Source: Brevundimonas sp. UBA6550 (GTDB taxonomy: Bacteria; Pseudomonadota; Alphaproteobacteria; Caulobacterales; Caulobacteraceae). Taken from it: 64,000 nucleotides of DNA. Position numbers and translations under genes: made by a program. The DNA is taken from contig NZ_DJKE01000008.1 of NCBI RefSeq assembly GCF_002434505.1, positions 485,300 to 549,299 on the forward strand, read 5' to 3'. The number at the start of each line of letters is the position of its first letter. Position 1 is the first letter of the stretch. Positions 32,759 to 42,643 of the stretch are shown piece by piece. Below the pieces are notes generated by a model that saw nothing but the letters and a program-made list of their open reading frames with translations, was not told the origin of the DNA and made no database searches.

Positions 32759-33357
32759 GCCTCCGGCGCGATCATGATCATCGGCTTGAGACGCTGAACC
32801 AAGTCTTGGTCGGCGGAAATCCGATCCACCACGATGCGGTTCTTGGTCATGCCCATCTGCATCGTGGCGCGGAAGGCGATCACCTCGCCGGGCGCGGCGA
32901 TGAAGCCTTCCAGCGTCGGCTTGTTCTGCTTGCCCGCCAGACCGCCGAACGCCATCGACAACTGGTGGCCGCCGGGCGCGACGGAGACGGCGGTGAAGCG
33001 CGGGCTCTTCAGCTGGGCCACGAACCGATCGTCCAGCGACAGGTCCAGCCCCGCCGCCTTGCCCACGAAGCCCTCGCGATAGACAATCAGCAGAGCCTTG
33101 TCGGCATCGGGCCGGAAATCCAGCGCGGCCTGCTTCTGCTCCGGCGTCGCGGCCTTGCCTCGCTTCGTCCCGACCAGATTGGCCATGATGTAGGCGGTGA
33201 ACACGCCGAAGAAGGCGCCGGCCATGATCGGCAGGAACCCGGAACGCGCCCCCAGCGACGCGAAGAAGAAGGCCAGGCCGAAGCTGACGGCGAAGCCGAC
33301 CACCAAACCGACGATGATGGAGGGGATATACTTGCTCATGGCGGGGCTCGCGTTCAT
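32755..33357 (-). CDS. Conserved membrane protein (200 aa)
   Basis: Function not recognised. Two hydrophobic segments at the N-terminus (about 11-35, IIVGLVVGFAVSFGLAFFFASL, and 40-60, FLPIMAGAFFGVFTAYIMANL) suggest a hairpin in the inner membrane. A soluble domain of about 130 residues rich in beta strands follows (ALLIVYREGFVGKAAGLDLSLDD, QLSMAFGGLAGKQN). The start could be 33357 or the ATG at 33339 (MSKYIPS). It sits between the MazG-like gene and folA on the opposite strand. Confidence 0.65.
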   Translation of the reverse strand: MNASPAMSKYIPSIIVGLVVGFAVSFGLAFFFASLGARSGFLPIMAGAFFGVFTAYIMANLVGTKRGKAATPEQKQAALDFRPDADKALLIVYREGFVGKAAGLDLSLDDRFVAQLKSPRFTAVSVAPGGHQLSMAFGGLAGKQNKPTLEGFIAAPGEVIAFRATMQMGMTKNRIVVDRISADQDLVQRLKPMIMIAPEA

Positions 33358-33395
33358 GGGTGGCCCACCTCAACGCAGCAGTACGGTCAAGGTTC

Positions 33396-33923
33396 TTGCC
33401 CCAGCCCCTCATTTCCCTTGTCGTCGCGCGTGGACGCAACGGCGTCATCGGCCGGGACGGCGACCTGCCCTGGCGGCTACGCAGCGATCTGCAGCGCTTC
33501 AAGGCCATCACCGTGGGCAAGCCCTGCCTGATGGGTCGCAAGACCTGGGAAAGCCTGCCGCTGAGGCCCCTGCCCGGACGGCTGAACCTGGTCATGACCC
33601 GAGACGAATCCTACGAGGCCGACGGTATGGCCAAGGGCGCCCTGGTTTGCGCCACACTGGACGAGGCCATCGAGATCGGGCGTGAAACGGCCGAGGACGA
33701 CGGCGTGGACGAAATCTGCGTCATCGGCGGCACGGCCCTGTTCGAGGCTGCCCTGCCCCGCGCCAAGCGCCTCTATATCACCGAGGTCGACGCCGCGCCC
33801 GAAGGAGACGCCGTCTTTCCCCCATTCGACGAAACGGCCTGGGTCGAGGTATCGTCTGAACCGCATCCGGCAGGCGAGAAGGACGATCACGCCTTCACCT
33901 TCCGCGTTCTCGAACGTCGCTAG
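33396..33923 (+). CDS. folA: Dihydrofolate reductase
   Basis: NADPH-dependent reduction of dihydrofolate, which regenerates the folate used by ThyA. Family marks: ISLVVARGRNGVIGRDGDLPWRLRSDLQRFKAITVGKPCLMGRKTWESLP, then EICVIGGTALFEAALPRAKRLYITEV. A TTG start at 33396 with AAGG just upstream gives 175 residues and the expected short N-terminus; a GTG at 33360 would add 12 residues that look unrelated and would abut the divergent gene. It is in the same direction as thyA and next to a small YbjQ-type gene. Confidence 0.9.
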   Translation: MPQPLISLVVARGRNGVIGRDGDLPWRLRSDLQRFKAITVGKPCLMGRKTWESLPLRPLPGRLNLVMTRDESYEADGMAKGALVCATLDEAIEIGRETAEDDGVDEICVIGGTALFEAALPRAKRLYITEVDAAPEGDAVFPPFDETAWVEVSSEPHPAGEKDDHAFTFRVLERR

Positions 33924-33932
33924 GAGACACCC

Positions 33933-34253
33933 ATGTATGTGACCACGACCAACGACCTGCCCGGCTTTCGCGTAACCCGCCACATCGGCCTGGTGCGCGG
34001 CGTGACGGTGCGCTCGCGCAACGCCATCTCGGACGCCATCGGCGGGGTGCAGTCGATGCTGGGCGGGCGCGTCGGCGCCTACGTCAAACTGGCCGAAGCC
34101 GGTCGCCAGGAGGCTTATGACGAACTGGTCAAACACGCCGAGGCCCACGGCGCCAACGCCATCCTGGCCGTCCGCTACGACGCCACCGAGATCATGCCCG
34201 GCGTGACGGAGGTCCTGGCCTATGGAACGGGGGTCATCGTCGAGCCGGCCTGA
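33933..34253 (+). CDS. YbjQ/UPF0145 family protein
   Basis: 106 residues of the YbjQ (UPF0145) family: LPGFRVTRHIGLVRGVTVRSRN, AISDAIGGVQSMLGGRVGAYVKLAEAGRQEAYDEL and HGANAILAVRYDATEI are all characteristic. Members form pentameric rings; the biological function is not established, and a heavy-metal-binding role has been suggested from the fold. It lies ten bases after folA, so the two are likely co-transcribed. Confidence 0.85.
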   Translation: MYVTTTNDLPGFRVTRHIGLVRGVTVRSRNAISDAIGGVQSMLGGRVGAYVKLAEAGRQEAYDELVKHAEAHGANAILAVRYDATEIMPGVTEVLAYGTGVIVEPA

Positions 34254-34275
34254 CCGGCTCGACGACGCTGAACGA

Positions 34276-35373
<1,098 letters not shown>

Positions 35374-35451
35374 TGGATGTCCTTGGCGATTGGCAGCACC
35401 CAAGGTGGCGAATAGGGTTGCCTTTGAAAACCCCCGGCCCGACGGATTTTT

Positions 35452-36519
35452 CTAAAGGCCGAGCGCAGAGGCCGTCGCCGCAGCGATGACGTCGAACCGT
35501 TTGGCCACGTCGCCCGAAGGATCCGCCGCCGCCAACGGTCGTCCCGCATCGCCGGCCTGACGCAAGGCGGCGTCCAGCGGCAGGTCGCCGAGGAAGGGAA
35601 CGGACAGCCGCGCCGCCTCGGCCTCGCCGCCGCCGCGACCGAAGACGTCGCCGCTCATGTTCTCGATCAGGCCCAGGGTCGGCACCCCGACCTTCTGAAA
35701 CAGGGTGTGCGCGCGACGCGCGTCGGCCAGGGCCACCTCCTGCGGGGTGGAGACGATCACCGCCCCGTCCAGCGGCGTCTTCTGGATCAGCGTCAACTGG
35801 ACGTCGCCCGTGCCGGGCGGCAGGTCGATGACCAGAACGTCCAGCGGCGCCTCGGCCGTGCCCCATCGCGTCTGGCTCAGCATCTGGGTGATGGCCTGCG
35901 ACGCCATGGGCCCGCGCCAGATCATGGCGTCGTCCATCTTGGTCAGCAACCCGACCGACATGGCCTTGAGCCCATGCGCCTGATGCGGAATGATGGCGCC
36001 GTCCTCATAGGCCGGCTGACCGGAGACGCCCAGCATGGTCGGCAACGACGGCCCATAGACATCGGCGTCCAGAACGCCGACCGACAGACCGCGCCGGGAC
36101 AGGGCGACGGCCAGATTGACCGCCACCGTCGACTTGCCGACCCCGCCCTTGCCGCTGGCCACGGCCAGGACGCGACGCACATGGGCGGGACGGTCGGTCG
36201 GAACCGGGGCCTTGGGCCGCCCCTGATCGACGGCGGCTTTCGACAGGCCGGCCGTGCGCGGCGCGGGCGCCGACGCCGCCTCGGCCGTCAGGATGACCGA
36301 CACCCGCGCCATGCCGGGAATGGCCTTCAGCGCGGCTTCGGCCGCATCGCGCACCGGGGCGTAGGCGGCCGCCTGGCGACGATCGACCTCCAGCGCGAAG
36401 CCCGCGCGGTCCTCGGCCACGACCAGACCCTGGACCAGGCCGGCGGCGACCAGCCCCTGGCCCGACACGGGGTCGATGACGGCGTCCAGCGCGGCGATGA
36501 CGGCGGTGCGTTCGACCAA
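35452..36519 (-). CDS. Mrp/NBP35-type iron-sulfur carrier ATPase
   Basis: Scaffold or carrier for Fe-S cluster delivery. An N-terminal MIP18 (DUF59)-like domain (about 1-85) precedes the P-loop domain with the deviant Walker A VASGKGGVGKST and the LDADVYGPSLP, VIDLPPGTGDVQL and STPQEVALADARR motifs. The TTG at 36519 is chosen as start because GGGAG lies seven bases before it and the domain begins there, giving 355 residues. Lipoyl synthase and other Fe-S enzymes in the genome are plausible clients. It is head to head with miaA, 75 bases away. Confidence 0.88.
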   Translation of the reverse strand: MVERTAVIAALDAVIDPVSGQGLVAAGLVQGLVVAEDRAGFALEVDRRQAAAYAPVRDAAEAALKAIPGMARVSVILTAEAASAPAPRTAGLSKAAVDQGRPKAPVPTDRPAHVRRVLAVASGKGGVGKSTVAVNLAVALSRRGLSVGVLDADVYGPSLPTMLGVSGQPAYEDGAIIPHQAHGLKAMSVGLLTKMDDAMIWRGPMASQAITQMLSQTRWGTAEAPLDVLVIDLPPGTGDVQLTLIQKTPLDGAVIVSTPQEVALADARRAHTLFQKVGVPTLGLIENMSGDVFGRGGGEAEAARLSVPFLGDLPLDAALRQAGDAGRPLAAADPSGDVAKRFDVIAAATASALGL

Positions 36520-36594
36520 GACGATCTCCCAGAAGGCTTGCAGGCGATAAGGCGCGCGTTCTATCGCCGTCCCAGCCTTGCCGCGAGCCTCGAT

Positions 36595-37467
36595 TTGTCC
36601 AAACCGCCATCCGTCATCCTGCTTGCCGGCCCCACCGCATCGGGCAAATCCGCGCTGGCCCTGAAGATGGCGCGCGAAACCGGCGGGGTGATCGTCAACG
36701 CCGACAGCCAGCAACTCTATGCCGACCTGCGCATCCTGACCGCCCGCCCCTCGTCCGAAGAGGAGGCGACGGCCGACCATCGGCTGTACGGCGTGGCCGA
36801 TGCTGCCGAGGCTTGGTCCGTCGGCAAATGGAGCCGCGTCGTTCTCGACCTGCTGACCGAACTGCGTGACGAAGGCCGCCCAGCCATCCTGGTCGGCGGC
36901 ACGGGCCTCTACTTCATGGCGCTGACGCGCGGCCTGGCCGACATTCCCACGGTGCCGTCATCGGTGCGCGATACTATCCAGGCCGACTATCTGCAGGACG
37001 GTGAGACCGCCTTCCGCCAGCGGTTGGCCCAGATCGACCCGGCCTCCGCGTCTGCCATCGAACAGGGCGACCGCCAGCGGCTGGTGCGGGCCATGAGCGT
37101 CCACGCCGCCACCGGCCGCACCCTCAGCGCCTGGAAGGCGGACACGCAGCCGCTTCTGTCGCCAAGCGACTGGACCGGCCTGGTGATCGAACCCGATCGG
37201 GCGCGGCTGTATGACAACTGCGACCGCCGCGTGGACCAGATGATGGATCAGGGCGTGCTGGCGGAAGTTCGGGCCTTGATGCAGCGGAATCTGAACCCTG
37301 CGCTTCCCGCGATGAAGGCCGTCGGCCTGCGGGAACTGGCTGCGCATCTGTCAGGCGTGACGGACCCTCCGACCGCCGTCGCCGCCCTGAAGCAGGCGAC
37401 CCGCAACTATGCCAAGCGCCAACTGACGTGGTTCCGAAACCAGACCCCCGACTGGTCTCGGGTTTAA
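36595..37467 (+). CDS. miaA: tRNA dimethylallyltransferase
   Basis: Adds the isopentenyl group to A37 of tRNAs that read U-starting codons. The N-terminal P-loop LLAGPTASGKSALA, the substrate loop VIVNADSQQLYADLRILTARPS and ILVGGTGLYFMAL are diagnostic, as is the C-terminal KAVGLRELAAHLSG with ATRNYAKRQLTWFRNQ. A TTG start at 36595 (MSKPPSV) gives 290 residues, the usual length; no ATG lies in the right place. The ssrA promoter begins directly after its stop. Confidence 0.92.
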   Translation: MSKPPSVILLAGPTASGKSALALKMARETGGVIVNADSQQLYADLRILTARPSSEEEATADHRLYGVADAAEAWSVGKWSRVVLDLLTELRDEGRPAILVGGTGLYFMALTRGLADIPTVPSSVRDTIQADYLQDGETAFRQRLAQIDPASASAIEQGDRQRLVRAMSVHAATGRTLSAWKADTQPLLSPSDWTGLVIEPDRARLYDNCDRRVDQMMDQGVLAEVRALMQRNLNPALPAMKAVGLRELAAHLSGVTDPPTAVAALKQATRNYAKRQLTWFRNQTPDWSRV

Positions 37468-37486
37468 AGCCTATTCGACAACGCGC

Positions 37487-37515
37487 TTGGAAAGCGTCCA
37501 CCGTCGCCCTATATT
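37487..37515 (+). promoter_or_regulatory. Candidate ssrA promoter
   Basis: TTGGAA (37487-37492) and TATATT (37510-37515) are separated by exactly 17 bases, a good match to a housekeeping sigma promoter. Transcription would begin near 37522, just before the predicted acceptor half of the tmRNA. Confidence 0.6.
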
Positions 37516-37519
37516 CGAA

Positions 37520-37845
37520 CCGTTCGGTTTCGGCCGGACTATGGCGATAAACGCGCTTGTAATAAGCGGACCGGACCCGGGTGCGATTCCCGGCGGCTCC
37601 ACCAACTTTCTCCCCGCGTTATCGGCGGAGGCAGCATGGGGCCGACTAGCATCGACGGACGTGTAAAGAGGATTGCTTTCGCTCGTCCTGGCCCACCGTA
37701 TCGGGCCATTTTCTAACTGCGAACGATAACTTCGCTGGAGAAGTCGCTCTCGCCGCGTAATGCGGTTCGGGTGATTTCGAACCTTAAGTCCTAGGGGTTC
37801 AGATCCTTGGGCGGGGCCTGTCGGGAGCCTGGCAACAGAATCCCG
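37520..37845 (+). ncRNA. ssrA: Permuted two-piece tmRNA (alpha type)
   Basis: Rescues stalled ribosomes by trans-translation. The gene is circularly permuted: the acceptor half, with T-arm GGACCCGGGTGCGATTCCCGG and CGGCTCCACCA ending at 37604, comes first, and the coding half starts GGGGCCGACTAGCATCGACGG at 37638. GGGGCCG pairs with CGGCTCC, giving a G3-U70 pair, the alanine identity element. The tag frame at 37719-37760 reads ANDNFAGEVALAA then TAA, so the full tag is AANDNFAGEVALAA. Processing removes the linker 37605-37637. Outer ends are approximate. sspB follows directly. Confidence 0.93.
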
Positions 37846-37918
37846 GCGCTTTACCGTAATGACATCTATCGTCCACGCCTTGGCGCCGCTATCAGTCGCG
37901 CTCTGTTGCGAGGTGACG

Positions 37919-38392
37919 ATGAGCGACCAGACCCCTCCGGTCGATGAGATGCAGTATGAGCGACTGGCGCACGAGGCCCTTCGCGGCGTCATGCGCGCGG
38001 CGCTGGAACGGGTGCTGTCCGACGGCCTGCCCGGCGCGCATCATTTCTACATCACCTTCAAGACCCGCGCCTCGGGCGTCAGCGTCGCGCCCGACATCCT
38101 GGCGAAATACCCCGACGAAATGACCGTCGTGCTGCAGCATCAGTACGAGGACCTGCGCGTCGAGACGGACAAGTTTTCCGTCAAGCTGCGCTTCGGCGGC
38201 ATGCCCAAGAGCCTGGTCATCCCCTATTCGGCCGTCACCCGTTTCTACGATCCCAGCGTGCAGTTCCTGCTGCAGTTCGAGGAGCCGGAGATCGTCGAGG
38301 TGGTCGAGGAGACGCCGGACCCGTCCCACGATCCGTCGCCCGCCTCGGACGGCCCAAAGGTCGTCTCGCTGGACCAGTTCCGCAAGAAATAG
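37919..38392 (+). CDS. sspB: SspB, ClpXP adaptor for ssrA-tagged proteins
   Basis: 157-residue alpha-proteobacterial SspB. It binds the tmRNA-encoded tag and delivers substrates to ClpXP. The core beta domain (HHFYITFKTRASGVSVAPDILAKYPDEMTVVLQHQYEDLRV, KLRFGGMPKSLVIPYSAVTRFYDPSVQF) is followed by an acidic flexible linker and the C-terminal ClpX-docking peptide VVSLDQFRKK. The ATG at 37919 is chosen; an open frame extends upstream into the tmRNA 3' region but is not conserved. Adjacency to ssrA puts tag maker and tag reader together. Confidence 0.93.
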   Translation: MSDQTPPVDEMQYERLAHEALRGVMRAALERVLSDGLPGAHHFYITFKTRASGVSVAPDILAKYPDEMTVVLQHQYEDLRVETDKFSVKLRFGGMPKSLVIPYSAVTRFYDPSVQFLLQFEEPEIVEVVEETPDPSHDPSPASDGPKVVSLDQFRKK

Positions 38393-38395
38393 GCG

Positions 38396-38755
38396 TCAGG
38401 GCCGACGCGGATAGGCGCGGATCACGATCCGCTCTCTGTCGCCCTCGTGCCGTTCGACCAGCAGCCGCGCGACCTGGGCGTCGTCGTGGAACAGATAGCC
38501 CTTGATCGAATCCAGCAGGGCCTTGGCCAGATTGTCCAGGTCCATCCACGGCGGTTCGCCGACGTGCTCCATGCGGATTTCCACGACATGGTCGCCCCAG
38601 GACGGCCGGGCGCCGCGCCACTCCTTGCGCATGAACTCATAGACCAGCGGCTTGTAGTATTTGGCCTGAGTGGTCAGGCCGTCGATCACGATCTCGACCG
38701 CATCGCCATCCTCGCGCGCCCGGACCTTGCCTGTCCCGATCCAGCCGGCGGTCAT
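38396..38755 (-). CDS. RusA-like endonuclease family protein
   Basis: 119 residues. The segment PPWMDLDNLAKALLDSIKGYLFHDDAQVARLLVERHEG matches the RusA pattern (DxDNLxKxxLDxLxG, then DDxQV), whose aspartates bind metal in the Holliday-junction resolvase active site. RusA genes usually come from phages; this one sits in a housekeeping region with no other phage genes. It converges on sspB three bases after its stop. The activity is predicted from the motif only. Confidence 0.7.
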   Translation of the reverse strand: MTAGWIGTGKVRAREDGDAVEIVIDGLTTQAKYYKPLVYEFMRKEWRGARPSWGDHVVEIRMEHVGEPPWMDLDNLAKALLDSIKGYLFHDDAQVARLLVERHEGDRERIVIRAYPRRP

Positions 38756-38863
38756 GCGACGCCTACCGTTGTGAGGATATCCGTGCTCGCCTTGCCCTGC
38801 ATGACGACCGTGCTACACCGCCGCGCAACCCATCGCCACGCCTGACAGACGAGATTTCCGCCC

Positions 38864-40255
38864 ATGAGCAACGTCCGTATCGAAACCGACACATTCGGCC
38901 CCATCGAGGTCGCCGCCGATCGTTACTGGGGCGCTCAGGCGCAGCGTTCGCTGGGCAACTTCAAGATCGGCTGGGAGAAGCAGCCCCTGCCCGTCGTGCG
39001 CGCCCTGGGCATCGTCAAGCGCGCCGCCGCCGAGACCAATCGCGACCTGGGCAAGCTGGACCCAGCCTTGGCCGACGCCATCGTCAAGGCCGCAAACGAA
39101 GTCATCGAAGGCAAGCTCAACGACCACTTCCCGCTGGTCGTCTGGCAGACGGGTTCGGGCACCCAGTCGAACATGAACGCCAACGAGGTGATCTCGAACC
39201 GCGCCATCGAGATCCTGGGCGGCGAGATGGGCTCCAAGAAGCCGGTCCACCCCAACGACCACGTCAACATGAGCCAGTCGTCCAACGACACCTATCCCAC
39301 GGCCATGCACGTCGCCTGCGCCGAACAGGTGGTCAACGACCTGCTGCCCGCGCTGAAGCACCTGCACGCCGCGCTGAAGGCCAAGTCGGACGCCTGGGCC
39401 CACATCATCAAGATCGGCCGCACCCACACCCAGGACGCCACGCCCCTGACCCTGGGCCAGGAGTTCGGCGGCTACGCCCAGCAAGTCGAGAACGGCATCA
39501 AGCGCATCGAACAGACCCTGCCCGCGCTGATGGAACTGGCGCAAGGCGGCACCGCCGTCGGCACGGGCCTGAACGCTCCCATCGGTTTCGCCGAGAAGGT
39601 CGCCGCCCAGATCGCCGAGATCACCGGTCTGCCCTTCACAACGGCGCCGAACAAGTTCGAGGCCCTGGCCGCCCACGACGCCATGGTCTTCAGCCACGGC
39701 GCGATCAACACGGTCGCCGCATCGCTGTTCAAGATCGCCAACGACATCCGCTTCCTGGGCTCCGGCCCGCGTTCGGGCCTAGGCGAACTGGCCTTGCCGG
39801 AGAACGAGCCGGGTTCGTCGATCATGCCGGGCAAGGTCAACCCGACCCAGTGCGAGGCCCTGACCCAGGTCTGCGTCCAGGTGTTCGGCAACAACGCCGC
39901 CCTGACCTTCGCCGGTTCGCAAGGCCACTTCGAGCTGAACGTCTATAATCCGGTGATGGCCTACAACTTCCTGCAGTCGGTGCGTCTGATCGCAGATGCG
40001 GCCATCAGCTTCACCGACAACTGCGTCGTCGGCATCGAGGCGCGCGAGGACAATATCGCGCGCGGCCTGAACAACTCGCTGATGCTGGTCACGGCGCTGA
40101 ACGGCAAGCTGGGCTATGACATCTGCGCCAAGATCGCCAAGACCGCGCACAAGAACGGCACCACCCTGCGCGAAGAAGCTGTCGGCGGCGGCTATCTGAC
40201 CGACGCCGAGTTCGATGAAGCCGTCCGCCCCGAGAAGATGATCTCGCCGGGCTGA
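38864..40255 (+). CDS. fumC: Fumarate hydratase, class II
   Basis: TCA-cycle fumarase, a cytoplasmic homotetramer without an iron-sulfur cluster. It has 463 residues, the normal length, with [16 protein letters not shown] at the start, [17 protein letters not shown], the substrate-site region [39 protein letters not shown] and the signature [16 protein letters not shown]. The start codon is clear ([12 protein letters not shown]). A strong terminator follows 24 bases after the stop, so it is probably monocistronic. Confidence 0.95.
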   Translation: MSNVRIETDTFGPIEVAADRYWGAQAQRSLGNFKIGWEKQPLPVVRALGIVKRAAAETNRDLGKLDPALADAIVKAANEVIEGKLNDHFPLVVWQTGSGTQSNMNANEVISNRAIEILGGEMGSKKPVHPNDHVNMSQSSNDTYPTAMHVACAEQVVNDLLPALKHLHAALKAKSDAWAHIIKIGRTHTQDATPLTLGQEFGGYAQQVENGIKRIEQTLPALMELAQGGTAVGTGLNAPIGFAEKVAAQIAEITGLPFTTAPNKFEALAAHDAMVFSHGAINTVAASLFKIANDIRFLGSGPRSGLGELALPENEPGSSIMPGKVNPTQCEALTQVCVQVFGNNAALTFAGSQGHFELNVYNPVMAYNFLQSVRLIADAAISFTDNCVVGIEAREDNIARGLNNSLMLVTALNGKLGYDICAKIAKTAHKNGTTLREEAVGGGYLTDAEFDEAVRPEKMISPG

Positions 40256-40278
40256 GCCTCGACACTGATCACACAAGG

Positions 40279-40320
40279 AAACGGCCGGTTCTCGCAGGAG
40301 ACCCGGCCGTTTTCGTTTTT
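40279..40320 (+). terminator. Intrinsic terminator after fumC
   Basis: AAACGGCCGG (40279-40288) pairs with CCGGCCGTTT (40303-40312), extended inside by TCTC/GAGA, followed by TTTCGTTTTT. It ends fumC transcription and may also serve the convergent yccF gene. Confidence 0.85.
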
Positions 40321-40327
40321 GATGCGT

Positions 40328-40714
40328 CTAACGCTTGTCGCGGATCGTGCGTCCGACCGGCGCCAGCGCCAGCTTGGCCAGTTCGAGGTCCTTCAGCGCG
40401 AACGGAATGCCGATGATCGAGATGAACTCGGCGACCGCGATCATCAGGTGCGACAGGGCGATGTACCAACCGGCGAATACGAACCAGATCACGTTCAGCA
40501 CCACGCCCATACAACCCGCCACCGGGTGCGCCTCCTGCCAGACGATCTCGCGGCCAAACGGCCAGAAGGAATAGCTGGCGATGCGCCACGCCGCGAAGGT
40601 CCACGGCAGACCGACCACGGTCAACGCCAGGATCGCGCCACCCAGCAGCCACAGGAGGCCCGACAGCCAGCCCCCGAATACGAACCACAGAATATTCAGG
40701 ATCAGTCGGATCAC
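40328..40714 (-). CDS. yccF: YccF family inner-membrane protein
   Basis: 128 residues with two tandem YccF domains. Hydrophobic helices are at about 4-22, 24-45 and 68-88, and the motifs LNILWFVFGGWLSGLLWLLGG, TVVGLPWTFAAWRIASYSFWPFGRE and LNVIWFVFAGW are diagnostic. Found in the inner membrane of many bacteria; function unknown. It is convergent with fumC, with the bidirectional-looking terminator between them. Confidence 0.88.
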   Translation of the reverse strand: MIRLILNILWFVFGGWLSGLLWLLGGAILALTVVGLPWTFAAWRIASYSFWPFGREIVWQEAHPVAGCMGVVLNVIWFVFAGWYIALSHLMIAVAEFISIIGIPFALKDLELAKLALAPVGRTIRDKR

Positions 40715-40750
40715 GGTCAGCTCCAGCGTGGCGGTTCTGCATGGCTAAAT

Positions 40751-40784
40751 ACAGAAAAGGCCCCGCCGGCGACAGCGGGGCCTT
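40751..40784 (-). terminator. Intrinsic terminator after the DUF2171 gene
   Basis: AAGGCCCCGC (40757-40766) and GCGGGGCCTT (40775-40784) form a 10-bp stem with an 8-base loop. On the - strand the stem is followed by TTTTCTGTATTT, so it terminates the leftward gene ending at 40809. Confidence 0.8.
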
Positions 40785-40808
40785 CGTCCAAAACTCTGTC
40801 CTTGGCGC

Positions 40809-41048
40809 TTAGTGCGGCTTTTCCGACCAGCGCGCCTTGGCGTCTTCCTGCGTCAGGTTCAGGTGGACATGTTTGTCGTCGACCCGCGCCACCCAGCTGA
40901 CCGGGATGAGATGGTGTTTGAACCCGCCGGCCAGATCCAGCTTGGCCAGTTCGATCTGGTCGCCCAGCACGTGGTCGACGCGACCGACGTGACCGCCGTC
41001 CGAACCGACGACTTCCAGATGTTCCTTGATGAGCGAAACGTCGACCAT
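40809..41048 (-). CDS. DUF2171-type small protein (79 aa)
   Basis: 79 residues: MVDVSLIKEHLEVVGSDGGHVGRVDHV, then QIELAKLDLAGGFKHHLIPVSWVARVDDKHVHLN. This is a DUF2171/PRC-barrel-like single domain of small beta proteins found in alphaproteobacteria, often stress-related; the function is unknown. GGAG lies six bases before the ATG at 41048. A terminator follows the gene. Confidence 0.8.
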   Translation of the reverse strand: MVDVSLIKEHLEVVGSDGGHVGRVDHVLGDQIELAKLDLAGGFKHHLIPVSWVARVDDKHVHLNLTQEDAKARWSEKPH

Positions 41049-41201
41049 GGTGTCTCCAATGCAGAGGTTTTTCCTGTCGCTGAGAACGTGAGCGTGCGCC
41101 GGGAGTTTCAAACGGCGACGCTTGGAAATCCAGGTCGTGTCTGGCGGCCGACGGCGCGAGCCTGTATGTGACGCGCGTTTATACACGGTGGAACTGAGCG
41201 A

Positions 41202-42449
41202 ATGCGGCGGATCGGATCGGGTCTTTTCGGCATCGTCATGGCCTTGGCGCTGACCGCGTGCGGCACGCTGGATCGGCCCACGGGTCCGCTCAGGATTACG
41301 GACGGAACCTTGGTCAAGGCCGAGGATCCCCGCATCCGCAGCAACGACCAGGCGCGCCTGCAGGCCTTCACCCAGGAAATCGCCGGCCGGCTTCGCCCCG
41401 ATCATCCCACCGCTATCCTTGCCCTGTCGGGCGGCGGGGCCAACGGCGCCTATGGCGCCGGTCTCCTGACCGGCTGGAGCGAACATGGCGACCGCCCGAC
41501 CTTCGACGTGGTCACGGGGGTCAGCACCGGCGCCCTCGCCGCCCCCTTCGCCTTCCTGGGCTCGGATTGGGACGACGAACTGCGCCACGCCTACACCAGC
41601 GGCGGGGCCAGCAACATCCTGAGCTGGCGCAGCTTCGCCGCCTTCCTGAACCCCAGCCTGTTCTCGTCCCAGGTCCTGCGCAATCTGGTCAACGACAATG
41701 TCACGCCGGAGCTGCTGCAAGCCGTGGCGCGCGAACACGCCAAGGGCCGTCGCCTGCTGGTCGCGACCACCGACCTGGACAGCGAACAGACCGTCATCTG
41801 GGACATGGGCCTGCTGGCCAGCCAAGGCGACGAGAATGCGCGCGAGCTGTTCAAGGAGGTGCTGGTCGCCTCGGCCAGCATCCCCGGCGTCTTTCCTCCG
41901 GTCCTGATCGCGGGGCTTCAGGACGATGACAAGGTGGTGCTGGAGATGCACGTAGACGGCGGTGTGAACACGCCGTTCCTGGCCATTCCAGAAGACCTGA
42001 TGCTGTGGACCCGCCCTCGGGACGAGGGTCGTGTCGGCGCTCTCTACGTCATCATCAACGGCCAGACGGGCCGCAACGACGGCGTCACCCCCGGCCGTCT
42101 GTCGGGCATCCTGTCGCGCACCTATGACAGCATGAGCAAGGCGTCGCTGCGCACACATCTGGCGATCACCACAGCCTTCGCTCAGCGGAACGGCCTGGAC
42201 ATGTCGCTGTCGGCCATTCCAGACAATGTCGAGGCCTCCAGCCTGAAGTTCGATCAGGAAACCATGTCCGCCATGTTCGAACTGGGCCGCCAGCGCGGTC
42301 GCGGCCCGGACGCCTGGACCCGCCTCGATCAGAAACAGGCCGACCAGCCCTTCATCCCTCAGACCCGCGTGGACGAAACTCAGGTGCCGGCCGTCCTGGC
42401 GCCGGAGCCGTCCAGCAAACCTGAACAGGCCGAAGCGCCGAAGACCTGA
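41202..42449 (+). CDS. Patatin-like phospholipase lipoprotein
   Basis: 415 residues. A lipoprotein signal (LFGIVMALALTACG, lipobox with Cys20) predicts membrane anchoring after export. The patatin domain shows the oxyanion loop LSGGGANGAYGAG, the nucleophile elbow GVSTG and the catalytic aspartate in HVDGG, so the Ser-Asp dyad is intact. The C-terminal tail is proline- and glutamate-rich. Predicted acyl hydrolase acting on envelope lipids; the actual substrate is unknown. A small DUF4169 gene follows two bases after its stop. Confidence 0.88.
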   Translation: MRRIGSGLFGIVMALALTACGTLDRPTGPLRITDGTLVKAEDPRIRSNDQARLQAFTQEIAGRLRPDHPTAILALSGGGANGAYGAGLLTGWSEHGDRPTFDVVTGVSTGALAAPFAFLGSDWDDELRHAYTSGGASNILSWRSFAAFLNPSLFSSQVLRNLVNDNVTPELLQAVAREHAKGRRLLVATTDLDSEQTVIWDMGLLASQGDENARELFKEVLVASASIPGVFPPVLIAGLQDDDKVVLEMHVDGGVNTPFLAIPEDLMLWTRPRDEGRVGALYVIINGQTGRNDGVTPGRLSGILSRTYDSMSKASLRTHLAITTAFAQRNGLDMSLSAIPDNVEASSLKFDQETMSAMFELGRQRGRGPDAWTRLDQKQADQPFIPQTRVDETQVPAVLAPEPSSKPEQAEAPKT

Positions 42450-42451
42450 CC

Positions 42452-42640
42452 ATGGGCGAGATCGTCAATCTGAACCGCGCCCGGAAGTCGCGCGCCAAGG
42501 CGGGCCAGAAGGCCGAGGCCGTCGCCAATCGCATCGCTCATGGCCGCACGAAAGTCGAGAAACAGGCAGCCGACCTGGATCAGGCCCGCGCGGCCCGCCT
42601 GCTGGACGGCAAGAAGCGCGACACGCCCGGCGAGGATTGA
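42452..42640 (+). CDS. DUF4169 family protein (62 aa)
   Basis: Short basic protein beginning MGEIVNLNRARKSRAKAGQKAEA, the hallmark of the DUF4169 family in alphaproteobacteria. Highly charged and probably helical; function unknown. Two bases separate it from the patatin gene, so the pair is likely one transcript. Confidence 0.85.
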   Translation: MGEIVNLNRARKSRAKAGQKAEAVANRIAHGRTKVEKQAADLDQARAARLLDGKKRDTPGED

Positions 42641-42643
42641 TCG

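Noticed and set aside
37471-37992. Open frame on the - strand across the tmRNA gene
   Set aside because: It is the complement of a structured RNA with clear pairing and tag frame; the protein has no family similarity.
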